Below, piece after piece: positions 44,206 to 51,886 of a stretch of 61,867 nucleotides of DNA (positions are counted from its first letter, which is position 1; every line of letters starts with the position of its first letter). This DNA comes from CAKZQX01 sp034437035. Its GTDB lineage: Bacteria; Chloroflexota; Chloroflexia; Chloroflexales; Chloroflexaceae. The notes beneath the pieces are model-generated. The model was not told the origin of the DNA. It saw nothing but the letters and a program-made list of their open reading frames with translations, and searched no databases. The translations under genes were made by a program, and so were the position numbers. Location of the stretch: NCBI GenBank assembly GCA_034437035.1, contig DAOTUI010000219.1, forward strand, positions 1-61,867, read 5' to 3'.

Positions 44206-44571
44206 TTAATAGGCTCCCAGTTCACGTAAGCGTGCGTCACTAATGCCAAAGAGGTGAGCTATTTCGTGCAACACGGTACGCCGTACCTGACTCTGCAGCG
44301 CCGAGGCGGTTGAAAAGTCGCGCTCCAGCGGCTCCTGAAACAGAATAATCGTATCGGGCACCTGGACACCGAAGTGATTTCGCCGCGTCAGCGGGACACC
44401 CTCGTAGAGCCCATAGAGCGACTGCCAGGGCTTCAGCCCCACTCGGCGGCGATGTTCGCCGGTAGGACGGCGCTCAACGATAACTTCGACATTCTCCAGG
44501 TAGCGCGCAAACTCGGGCGGCAGGCTCTCCAGGGCATCGACAACCAGTTGTTCAAAATCACTGTTATTCAT
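44206..44571 (-). CDS. Small zincin-like metallopeptidase
   Basis: 121 residues with HEIAHLFGISDARL at the C-terminus, the extended HExxHxxGxxD zinc site of the small bacterial zincin_1 family. The upstream part (PDTIILFQEPLERDF) also matches that family's pattern. It has no signal peptide, so it is cytoplasmic. First gene of the operon; AAGGAG lies 13 bases before the ATG and a consensus promoter sits just upstream. The substrate is unknown. Confidence 0.85.
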   Translation of the reverse strand: MNNSDFEQLVVDALESLPPEFARYLENVEVIVERRPTGEHRRRVGLKPWQSLYGLYEGVPLTRRNHFGVQVPDTIILFQEPLERDFSTASALQSQVRRTVLHEIAHLFGISDARLRELGAY

Positions 44572-44604
44572 TGCGGCGCACCACTCCTTAAGATGTTACA
44601 GGCA

Positions 44605-44634
44605 ATTATACGTGTGGTCAGGAGAAGGTGTCAA
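44605..44634 (-). promoter_or_regulatory. Consensus sigma70 promoter of the zincin-GH18-TPR operon
   Basis: On the minus strand TTGACA (44634-44629) and TATAAT (44610-44605) are both perfect and 18 bases apart, ending about 33 bases before the zincin start codon. The best housekeeping promoter in the window. Confidence 0.75.
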
Positions 44635-44787
44635 GCGTTTACCCCCAATTTTGCATATCTATAGCGATACCTCTACAATACGGTGTCATACATCTGCTGC
44701 ATAAATATCCTACACACCGTCGTACTGGGTCTGCAGATATCGGTTCGCATGTGGAACCGGCGTTTGCTGTTATGCGTCTTCTCTTTG

Positions 44788-45096
44788 ACAGGAGTTACGC
44801 GGTCACGAACCCGAAAGGAATTTTCGCCTCCGGCAGGGCGGAACCGACCATCCTTCTTGGAAAAAAAGTGGCTCGGAGCGCCACTTTTTTTCCAAGGGAA
44901 GCGGAAACTTTAATCCATCCCTTGGTCTGCTCTCCTCCGCTTGGTGCTGCCACGCCCACTGGACGATGGAGCACAGAAGGGATGAGTATTTCCTTCCGCT
45001 TCCCCAAAAAGATCGAAAACGTACCATGCTGCCGCAGGCGAAGCCGGCTTCCATCTGGTCAAACGTCCGGTTTGAACGTCCACCGCGTAAGTCCTG
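44788..45096 (-). repeat. Palindromic 200-bp element, copy 9, carrying an internal insertion
   Basis: Ends are ACAGGAGTTACGCGGT and ACCGCGTAAGTCCTG, with TCTTTG at both flanks (44782-44787, 45097-45102). The core is the GTGGCTCGGAGCGCCAC subtype. About 110 extra bases at 44897-45008 begin GGGAAGCGGAAA and end TTTCCTTCCGCTTCCC, so the insertion is itself an inverted repeat. No gene inside. Confidence 0.85.
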
Positions 45097-45136
45097 TCTT
45101 TGAGGAAAAATATTGATGGAGCAACCACTGTAGTCT

Positions 45137-46069
45137 ATGAATATTTATCATCGTGTTAGCACATGCCGGCTGTTGATCCTGTTCATCCTCGCACTCCTAC
45201 TGCCGGCACTCTGTGGTTCTGTCCATACCTTTGACTATTCCCGACTACACTCAACCCGCATAACCAATCATCTGTCGCTGTCGGCACTATCGCAGCCGGC
45301 CCACGTCGCTATGCCGGTGCGATCGGGATGCCGGGGACATCCATTCGACGCGCCCAGGCTGTTTATCGAGCCGTATGTGCGCCCGGAACTGGCGGCGCGG
45401 ATGGAAGCACTGCGCCCAACCATCCTGGCAGCGGCGGCACGGCACAACCGTTCCGATCTCTCCGGCATGAGCGATACACAGTTCGCCGAAGTCATTGCGC
45501 TGCTGATGTACAACGAGCATAACGGCTGGCTGGAAGATGAGGTCGAGGTGCTGCGCGTGCTGACGCCATTCTATGAACATGCGCAGGTCAGCGTCAACAG
45601 CAGCGGCCTGGGCAGCAACTTTAGCGTCTGGCCCAGCAATCTGCGCCCCTCCGTAGCCCTGGAGATTTTAGAGCAGCAGGTGCCGGTTCCCGCGCCGACC
45701 CGGGTTATCACGGTGCCGCTCCAGGTCGCCGGGAGCAGCATTGCCCCGGAGAACTACACCTCACAGGAAGCGCTGTTTGCGGCCATTACCCACGAGATCA
45801 GCCGGGATGATCTGGCAATTGAGTATCTGGCGGCTAATCTGGAGCGCGGCATGTATCGCGCCCGGTTCGAGGATGTGCCGGTCAGTTGGCGCACCCTGGC
45901 AGCATGGCATAACCAGGGCATTGTCCAGCCACAACAGATACGCGCTAACCCAACCGCCACAGTGTATGTCCAGCGCACCTCAGCTTACCTGCGGGTAGCT
46001 CACCAGTTGATCCACGCAGACCCTGGACAATCGGTGGCCGATGGATCGGCCTACACTGCCGGTAAGTAG
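45137..46069 (+). CDS. Secreted protein of unknown function, possibly lysozyme-like
   Basis: 310 residues. A signal peptide covers about residues 1-27 (basic start, ILFILALLLPALCG). The mature domain from about 75 onward is helical: IALLMYNEHNGW, then GLGSNFSVWPSNLRPSVALEIL, then LAIEYLAANLERGMY. A glutamate on one helix followed by an SGxGxxN...P loop and an ALE(Y)LA helix is reminiscent of the lysozyme/transglycosylase fold, but this is a visual impression only. The ATG has a weak GATGGAGC upstream. It stands alone between palindromic elements. Confidence 0.6.
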   Translation: MNIYHRVSTCRLLILFILALLLPALCGSVHTFDYSRLHSTRITNHLSLSALSQPAHVAMPVRSGCRGHPFDAPRLFIEPYVRPELAARMEALRPTILAAAARHNRSDLSGMSDTQFAEVIALLMYNEHNGWLEDEVEVLRVLTPFYEHAQVSVNSSGLGSNFSVWPSNLRPSVALEILEQQVPVPAPTRVITVPLQVAGSSIAPENYTSQEALFAAITHEISRDDLAIEYLAANLERGMYRARFEDVPVSWRTLAAWHNQGIVQPQQIRANPTATVYVQRTSAYLRVAHQLIHADPGQSVADGSAYTAGK

Positions 46070-46087
46070 TAATATTCTTCAATTTGG

Positions 46088-46356
46088 CTCGAGTTATGCG
46101 GTAGGGGTTTGGACCACGAACAACGCGAAATGAGCGAAGAACGCGAACCTGCCAGTGCTGACCTGATGATCACGTAATCCCGCGTTTGGCACTGAACATT
46201 CCCTCTGGCAGGGCGGAAGCAACCTGATCTTTTCACAAGAATTTGCACAAAGTGCAAGTTCTTGTGAAAAAGGTAAAAACGTACCATGCTGCCGCAGGCG
46301 TATCCGGCTGCTGGGTCTAGCATACGGACGGAACAGTCCGCACCGCGTAAGTCCTG
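46088..46356 (-). repeat. Palindromic 200-bp element, copy 10, with an extra segment
   Basis: The left end CTCGAGTTATGCGGT is separated from the inner arm by about 60 extra bases containing AACAACGCGAAATGAGCGAA. Core arms CTTTTTCACAAGAACTTGCAC (minus strand) are well paired. The right end is ACCGCGTAAGTCCTG. Confidence 0.75.
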
Positions 46357-46363
46357 TTATCTG

Positions 46364-46510
46364 ACACGCGTTACGCGGTCACTCGTTTGGAAGCAGATAT
46401 CGCCTCCGGCAGGGTGGAAGAGTCCCCAAAAAGCGTACTATGCTGCCGCAGGCACATCAGGCTTCCATCGGGATCAAACGTCCAGGTTAGGCATCCACAG
46501 CGTAAGTCGC
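46364..46510 (-). repeat. Palindromic 200-bp element, copy 11 (core deleted)
   Basis: ACACGCGTTACGCGGTCAC to CACAGCGTAAGTCGC, with both inner arms but no central hairpin: GTGGAAGAGTCCCC is followed at once by AAAAAGCGTACTATGC. It is paired with copy 10 across a seven-base spacer TTATCTG. Confidence 0.75.
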
Positions 46511-46515
46511 GTACT

Positions 46516-46752
46516 TTAATTTTGATGTGCGGGTAGTTGCGCTCTTACTCGTTCATACAGGGTTTCGGGGGTAATGCGCGGCAGATACTCGCTCTCGATC
46601 AGCATAGCCGGAACATCTTCGCACGCAGCCATGCAGTTCAACTCGACAATAAATAACTCATCGGGGTATTCACACTGCAGGTCATGAATCGTTTGCATCA
46701 GTAGATCATGCCGGGCTATGCAGAGCGCACAGAACGTAACGGTAAGCGACAT
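46516..46752 (-). CDS. Thioredoxin-fold [2Fe-2S] ferredoxin-like protein
   Basis: 78 residues with four cysteines in two pairs, FCALC near the N-terminus and ELNCMAACED near residue 42, the CxxC/CxxxC layout of the NuoE-like thioredoxin-fold ferredoxins; PRITPETLYERV follows, as in that group. An ATG at 46752 is used; a GTG six bases further out is also in frame. It may carry electrons or bind a cluster for an unknown partner. No redox genes are adjacent. It ends beside a palindromic element. Confidence 0.7.
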   Translation of the reverse strand: MSLTVTFCALCIARHDLLMQTIHDLQCEYPDELFIVELNCMAACEDVPAMLIESEYLPRITPETLYERVRAQLPAHQN

Positions 46753-47108
46753 AAACACAATTTCCAGGCACCAGGGTGCAATAATTCCTCTGCTCCTGTT
46801 CTATAGCAGGAGCGACAGACACGTTCCGCGATTGGTGGCTCTCTCATTATCCGCTCATTTTTTGTTTTGTCAAGCCTTTGCAAAGTATTTGTTGAGCATT
46901 TGCCCATAGCTATGTGATCTTCATCCCGGTCTTACCCGGCGCATGGCATACCGGGAACCTGGTGTTGTGGTATGCATATAGCCACTCTCAGGCCTGCCGG
47001 GTATCTTCCGCCGATCTACCTGGAGATTAAACCCATGCATACCTCCGTAAACTTGGCCCCTTTGTCAAGACCACATGATCGCCAAAATAAGTAAACTGTT
47101 TTGCCTGC
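46753..47108. other. Gene-free spacer
   Basis: 356 bases between the ferredoxin-like gene and the end of the anti-sigma gene. Nothing was recognised apart from A+T-rich sequence that may hold the ferredoxin gene's promoter. Confidence 0.4.
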
Positions 47109-48029
47109 TCAACGCCGGCTACGGCGCTGCCGGACATACCATGCGCCGGCCAGGAGGATCACCAGGAGCAAGGCGACCGCGGCCGGCGGCAGAAGTGCCG
47201 GTCCGCCAGGTTCAGCGGGCGCGGCTGGGGCCGATTGCCCACCCAGGTCGCGCGTCTGCGAGCCGAGTGTCTCGGGCGATTGGGGCAATGGCGTCAGAGA
47301 TAGTTGTTCGGGCACCGTTGCCTCAGGTAGAGGCGCAGTCGCCTGCATATCATCGGTGCGCTCCTCCTCCGGTACTGCCAGGGTTACTCCGTCAGGCTCT
47401 ACCAGGGCCGCTGTAGGCTGGACTGCCACCGCTCGGGTTGCCGCCGTCGTAGGGGTTGGCGGTGCAGCAGGTGCCGCCTCTTCCGCTTCTGCCATTTCTG
47501 CTTCGGCAATGGCTTCGGTTGCTTCGTTCAGTGGAACCGCTTCATCGGCGGCCTGCTCCGCCGCGTCTCCGGCAGCACCGCTCATAGCTGCTCCTTCTTC
47601 TGCAAAGGGAGCGGCCGTTTCCGCCGATTCAAAGGTACGCGGTGCAGTTGCCGGTTCTTCGACCATCTGTGCCACTGAGCCGCCCGACATGGTTTGTCCA
47701 TAAAAAATGAACACACCTGTGAATGTCAGCGCCAGCACGATTGCCGCCAGCGCACTGCCCAGGCGGACCCACCCTGACAGCAGCGGCCGGCGCGTGCGTG
47801 CCTGATCCGGAGCGAGGGTAAAGGAGCGGGGTGGTACCAGGGGCGGCGTATCCCGCAGCAGCATCGTTGTGGCGCGCAGTTCCTCCAGTTCCGCCCGGAG
47901 ATCCGGTTCGGTCTGCAGACGTTGCTCCAGCCTGTTCCGCTCGGCCGGGGTAAGCTGGTCATCAATATAGCTCGATAACAGCAGCCGATCGTCGTCTGAT
48001 AGATTGGATTGAAATGGGTTGGCGGTCAT
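47109..48029 (-). CDS. Anti-sigma factor-like membrane protein
   Basis: 306 residues. The N-terminal 60 residues (DDRLLLSSYIDDQLTPAERNRLEQRL) resemble the anti-sigma domain of RsgI/RskA-type proteins, without the zinc-binding HxxxCxxC. A membrane helix at about 90-112 leads to a 150-residue alanine/glutamate/proline-rich, probably disordered segment, and a second helix (about 280-298) ends with a basic tail RQRRSRR. It follows the ECF sigma gene by 30 bases on the same strand, the standard arrangement in which it would hold the sigma factor at the membrane. Confidence 0.82.
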   Translation of the reverse strand: MTANPFQSNLSDDDRLLLSSYIDDQLTPAERNRLEQRLQTEPDLRAELEELRATTMLLRDTPPLVPPRSFTLAPDQARTRRPLLSGWVRLGSALAAIVLALTFTGVFIFYGQTMSGGSVAQMVEEPATAPRTFESAETAAPFAEEGAAMSGAAGDAAEQAADEAVPLNEATEAIAEAEMAEAEEAAPAAPPTPTTAATRAVAVQPTAALVEPDGVTLAVPEEERTDDMQATAPLPEATVPEQLSLTPLPQSPETLGSQTRDLGGQSAPAAPAEPGGPALLPPAAVALLLVILLAGAWYVRQRRSRR

Positions 48030-48059
48030 GGGTAGCGTACCGGTTTTCCGTTTCTTCGT

Positions 48060-48674
48060 TTATGTTCCATGGTTCTCGCCCTCATGACGGTAGCGTGCCG
48101 GTAATAGTTCCCCGGCTTTCAGCAGATCGCGCAGCCGCGCACGCCCACGACTCAACCGGGATTTGACGGTACCCAGGGTTGTTCCGGTAATCTGGGCTAT
48201 TTCGTCGTAAGGCATACCCTGAACATCACACAAAATTATTGTTATGCGTTGATCCTCGGGCAGGTGGTTCAGTCCCTGCTGGATTGCGGCACCAAGCTCC
48301 CGGCGTAGCGCAAACTCGTCGGGCGACTCACGCTGGTCCGGTGGGTCAAAGGCGTGGGGATTCACATCGTCGGCTGCCAGTGCCGCATCAAGCGAGATCG
48401 CCGGACGGCGTTTGCGTGCGCGGAGGATGTCGTAGCAGGTGTTGGTGGCAATGCGCAGCATCCACGAGCGAAAAGAGCCGCCGCGAAAGCGGCGCAGGTT
48501 GCGGAACGCCGAGAGAAATGTTTCCTGGGCCGCATCGGCGGCAGAGTCGCTATCACCAAGCATGCGATAGCACAGGTTATAAACCCGTCCTTCGTAGAGG
48601 CGTACAATCTGGTTGAACGCCTCTACATCTCCATGCTGACCTGCTTCTATCAGGTGTCGCTCTTCGTCAGCCAT
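48060..48674 (-). CDS. ECF-type RNA polymerase sigma factor
   Basis: 204 residues. Region 2 spans about 15-85 (NLCYRMLGDSDSAADAAQE and FRSWMLRIATNTCYDILRARKRRP), a loop follows, and region 4 is at about 130-185 (LPEDQRITIILCDVQGMPYD, then IAQITGTTLGTVKSRLSRGR), giving the usual group 4 architecture. It directs transcription of an unidentified regulon. The anti-sigma gene follows in the same operon; a TGGTATAAT on its strand at 48711-48719 is a promoter candidate. Confidence 0.95.
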   Translation of the reverse strand: MADEERHLIEAGQHGDVEAFNQIVRLYEGRVYNLCYRMLGDSDSAADAAQETFLSAFRNLRRFRGGSFRSWMLRIATNTCYDILRARKRRPAISLDAALAADDVNPHAFDPPDQRESPDEFALRRELGAAIQQGLNHLPEDQRITIILCDVQGMPYDEIAQITGTTLGTVKSRLSRGRARLRDLLKAGELLPARYRHEGENHGT

Positions 48675-48710
48675 TGTCGCTGCTGCTCCGCCTACTTACT
48701 GCGCGGTGAT

Positions 48711-48719
48711 ATTATACCA
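48711..48719 (-). promoter_or_regulatory. Extended -10 promoter candidate of the sigma/anti-sigma operon
   Basis: TGGTATAAT on the minus strand, 37 bases before the sigma factor start codon. Confidence 0.5.
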
Positions 48720-48755
48720 GAGTTACTGGTGATAGAGCGATGCTTCCCGCATTTG

Positions 48756-48954
48756 ACATAAGTTACGCAATACGTGTTCAAACCGGACGTTTGACCCGAT
48801 GAAAACCCGATTCGCCTGCGGTAGCATGGTACTCGTTTTAGCTTGTTCACAAAAAATGTTGCACAACGTGCAACATTTTTTGTGAACAAGCATGGAAGCT
48901 TCCGCCCTGCCGGAGGCGAAAATGCCTTTTGCGTGACCCACCGCGTAACTCCTG
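48756..48954 (+). repeat. Palindromic 200-bp element, copy 12
   Basis: Half A first. Core GCTTGTTCACAAAAAATGTTG and its exact complement around CACAACGTG, the longest perfect core in the window at about 24 bp per arm. Flanks CATTTG and TATTTG nearly agree. Confidence 0.85.
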
Positions 48955-48961
48955 TTATTTG

Positions 48962-49041
48962 ACATAACGTACGCAGTAGGCGTGCAAACCGGATGTTTGA
49001 TGAGGCGAAAAGCAGCCGCGCCTGTGGTAGCATGGCCTGTC
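48962..49041 (+). repeat. Palindromic 200-bp element, copy 13 (left half only)
   Basis: ACATAACGTACGCAGTAGGC through CGCGCCTGTGGTAGCATGG, after which resemblance stops. It is paired with copy 12 across seven bases. The 140 bases that follow hold no gene. Confidence 0.6.
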
Positions 49042-49187
49042 GTATTGTTGTCGCAGCCGAGGATAGGGAAGGCTCTAATAAATATTATGGGAGACCAGGA
49101 GAGGCGCAGGAAGCATGTTACAACCACTCAGCGAGTCTCACCCGCCGCACTGTACCGTGACACCTGGTTGGGGGAGCAAGACCAGAT

Positions 49188-49862
49188 TTATAACGGGATG
49201 ATATGGGCGATGCGGGTGACACCGGCGGTTGAGCGCTGACCGACATTCACCAGTGCAGCGAGTGAGTCGCGCTGAACAATCAGATCCAGGCGCGCACCAA
49301 ACCGCACGGTACCGATCCGCTCACCGGCATTTATCTGATCGCCTGGCTGCACCCGGCACACAATCCGCCGGGCCACTGGCCCGGCCATCTGTACCAGCAG
49401 CAGCGGCCCCCAGGCCGTTTCAATCCCGATGTACATACGGGTATTCTGTTCGGTGGCCAAAGGATCGTTGATCGGGCGATAGTCACCGCTGACCCGTTCA
49501 ACATAGGTGACGGTTCCGGATACGGGACTGCGCTGCACCGGCACATCGAACGGCGACAACCCGGTTGCGATGCGGAGCGCATCGGTATGCAGGAAGCGGT
49601 GTTCGTAAAATTCGCTGACTTCCAGTATGGTACCGTCAGCGCCGGCAAAAAGGGTGGTAGGATCAGCGGGAGTCTGGCGCTCCGGGTCACGATAGAGCAG
49701 CGCCGTCAGCGCCGTCAAAGCCAGGGGCAGGGGGGCCAGCCGGGGTCGTAGTCCCAGAACAAGCCCGGTCAATCCCAATCCTACGCTTAAAAATGGTGTG
49801 GCCTCGGCATCAATGCCGGGGATATGCTGTGTCTGGGTGTTATCAATAATTTGTTCTGACAT
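49188..49862 (-). CDS. Phosphatidylserine decarboxylase-like protein lacking the processing serine
   Basis: 224 residues of the short Psd family, including LSPFDVPVQRSPVSGTV, QMAGPVARRIVC and GDQINAGERIGTVRFGA. Active members cleave themselves before the serine of an (L/F)GS motif to make the pyruvoyl group. Here the motif reads RFGARLDL: the codon at 49293-49295 is GCG, Ala190, so self-processing would not be possible. A hydrophobic segment at about 22-50 suggests membrane attachment. Either the protein is a pseudoenzyme or it has another activity. There is no pssA neighbour, and pgsA lies 21 kb away. Confidence 0.8.
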   Translation of the reverse strand: MSEQIIDNTQTQHIPGIDAEATPFLSVGLGLTGLVLGLRPRLAPLPLALTALTALLYRDPERQTPADPTTLFAGADGTILEVSEFYEHRFLHTDALRIATGLSPFDVPVQRSPVSGTVTYVERVSGDYRPINDPLATEQNTRMYIGIETAWGPLLLVQMAGPVARRIVCRVQPGDQINAGERIGTVRFGARLDLIVQRDSLAALVNVGQRSTAGVTRIAHIIPL

Positions 49863-49994
49863 AGGCAGGCCAGGTTGCTTCTACTGCTATAATGTTCGAT
49901 TCTAGCATGGCTCATGCGAAAACGCAACAGCCGGTTGTGGCGGGCGCAGTGCCGGGCAGTATGCCGGGGCCGGCGTGTTGCCGTCGGCTCTAGC

Positions 49995-50017
49995 GTGCAG
50001 CAGCATAGCTGCCACAC
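49995..50017. repeat. Short palindrome of the GGCAGCCATGCTGCC family
   Basis: GTGCAGCAGCATAGCTGCCA followed by CAC, imperfect, between the Psd-like gene and the HTH gene. Confidence 0.4.
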
Positions 50018-50039
50018 GCCGGAGTCGCGCCTTCAGGTT

Positions 50040-50798
50040 TTATCCTTCTGCCAGTAACCCGGCGATATAGATGAGCGTTGCACGGCGACCCTGGGGATGC
50101 AGTTGCCGCCAGAGATTCAGGAGATGCTCTTCATCTCCCATGATTTCGGTAGTTGTTAGCCGATTGATCCGATTAAAGCGGCGGACTGATGTCTGGTCAT
50201 CGACAAACTCGTCCTCGTCTTCTTCATCCGGCAGGTAGGGATCTTCGTCGGCAAATGGTATGGTTTCGTCCGGGATAATATCCGGTTCCGGTGGGGGCAT
50301 AGTCTCCCCGCCGGAGCGAACCGTTTGATCGGCTACCAGCACCTTCGCCAGTTCAAGCGAGTCCACCTCGAGGCAGCGGGCCAGGCGCTGGGCCTGGTCG
50401 GCATCGGGTAAGGTCTGACCAGAGAGATAATTGCGCAGGGCACCATCACTAATGCGCGTCTCACGCGTTAGTTTCGCGCGTGAGTAGCGGCCATTGTGCA
50501 TACGCTCGTCCAGCCAGTCGGCAAAGCGTGGCGCTGATGTTGGACGCAAGGCGGTTTGGTCACGGGCGACTTCAACCGGGATATCGAGCGCACTGGCGAT
50601 CAACTCCAGGGTGCGCCCCCGGGGGCGCTGGGTTTGCCCAGAGATAAATTGTCGGAGCGAAAGCGCACCGATCCCCAGTCGTTCGGCAAACTCGCTTATC
50701 GCAATTTCCTCGCGCATCGCCGCGTGAAATAACATGACTGAGAGGGGCAGATTGGCCGGAGGGGCATCATACAGCACGGCCGTTGATGCTTCGCTCAT
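50040..50798 (-). CDS. Transcriptional regulator with two XRE-type helix-turn-helix domains
   Basis: 252 residues. The first HTH spans about 30-75 (ISEFAERLGIGALSLRQFIS) and the second about 100-150 (LTRETRISDGALRNYLSGQT), each followed by the LELIASALDIPVE / RLARCLEVDS helix typical of Cro/CI-like domains. An acidic, proline-rich linker (DEDPYLPDEEDEDEFVDD) leads to a helical C-terminal segment. Two fused HTH domains would let one chain bind both half-sites. Targets are unknown; the 112-bp tandem duplication lies upstream. Confidence 0.85.
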   Translation of the reverse strand: MSEASTAVLYDAPPANLPLSVMLFHAAMREEIAISEFAERLGIGALSLRQFISGQTQRPRGRTLELIASALDIPVEVARDQTALRPTSAPRFADWLDERMHNGRYSRAKLTRETRISDGALRNYLSGQTLPDADQAQRLARCLEVDSLELAKVLVADQTVRSGGETMPPPEPDIIPDETIPFADEDPYLPDEEDEDEFVDDQTSVRRFNRINRLTTTEIMGDEEHLLNLWRQLHPQGRRATLIYIAGLLAEG

Positions 50799-51886
50799 CG
50801 AGAGATGCTCCTTGTAACTAAGTAATACGATACATGCACAACTTTAGACATGGCAAAGCCTGCTACTCCTGCGTCTATCGCTATTTGGGTGTATTTTATG
50901 AAAAGCTGCATGGAGTGATACTACGATAGCTGCGATAGGTGATGATACAGTTCAGTAAATGGACAGGATACGCCGTTAGCGGTGTTACTACGTCCGTTCC
51001 TACGGTTATCAGTTGCTGTGAAACTGTTACGCGAACAGTAGCTGCGATAGGTGATGATACTGTTCAGTAAATGGACAGGATACGCCGTTAGCGGTGTTAC
51101 TACGTCCGTTCCTACGGTTATCAGTTGCTGTGAAACTGTTACGCGAACAGTTAGTTGACCTGGGAGCTTGCGCGGTGTGTATTCCCGGCAATAAGCAAGA
51201 TATTGGTCAGAACGTGAATCTGCGGACAAAGCCGTTACTCCCGCGATATACCGGGCGGTGCGACTCTTCTTCGGGGTACTACATTCTCCTATGATGTGCA
51301 ACAACTTCACCGACTTGTATGAAAGTGCCGGTTTCTTATGCAGCGGTGCTGATTTGCCTGGTGTCTGTTCTACCTGTAAATAGTAGTATGAGTTTTATAA
51401 AATATTGTTAATGATTGGAGTATACGACTATTTGCGTATGGTGTCAAGTCTGAAACCAGTTCTACCAGCATGATTGCTTCAAAATTGGCTGTTAAGTGTG
51501 GTTTTGCCTGATGCTTTTGTATTGCGGTGTGCAAGAGCGCTATACGTCGGCAGTGCTCTCCCGCTATATTCAGGGTCAGGCAGGGTGGAAGGCGTATGCT
51601 ATGGTGGGTCGGACTGGCTGCATCCGTAGCATGGCGGGTAAGAATTAGATGATAGTCGGTAGTTTGTTGCTGCCCGGGTATGTTCATCCAGTGGATAAAC
51701 GACCAACCACAGGACGAGTTGATATGTCTGGTTGAACGATTGATTCTTGGCGGTGGAGTGGCTTGTGGTACAATACAGAGCGCTACTGAGCAATGGTACG
51801 TTCTCTGATAGCAGTTTTGGCCGATCGCGTTGTTTCTGTGGCAGGTCGCTCGTTTCGTTGTTGTTCTAACGTAGAAAGCTGCATCT
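50799..51886. other. Gene-poor 1.1-kb region
   Basis: Between the double-HTH gene and the S9 peptidase gene. Base composition is visibly more A+T-rich than the flanks. Short open frames exist (for example 51370-51687 on the minus strand) but have no ribosome site, no recognisable domain and unlike codon use. Apart from the tandem duplication at 50927-51150, nothing could be assigned. Confidence 0.5.
50927..51150. repeat. Two tandem copies of a 112-bp unit
   Basis: Copies at 50927-51038 and 51039-51150 start TAGCTGCGATAGGTGATGAT and differ at one base seen (ACAGTTCAG versus ACTGTTCAG). Each unit ends in CTGTTACGCGAACAG, a 5-bp-arm hairpin. No reading frame spans the copies convincingly. Confidence 0.9.

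Noticed and set aside
44797..44913. Ordinary intrinsic terminators at the element cores
   Set aside because: The cores are strong hairpins, but the shared terminal repeats, flanking direct duplications and opposite orientations between pairs show that they belong to a mobile-type element; termination may be a side effect.
50927..51150. CRISPR array
   Set aside because: Two adjacent 112-bp copies with no spacers and no cas genes; a tandem duplication instead.
51370..51687. Minus-strand open frame of 105 residues in the gene-poor gap
   Set aside because: No ribosome site, no recognisable domain, and codon use unlike real neighbours; probably a chance frame in A+T-richer DNA.
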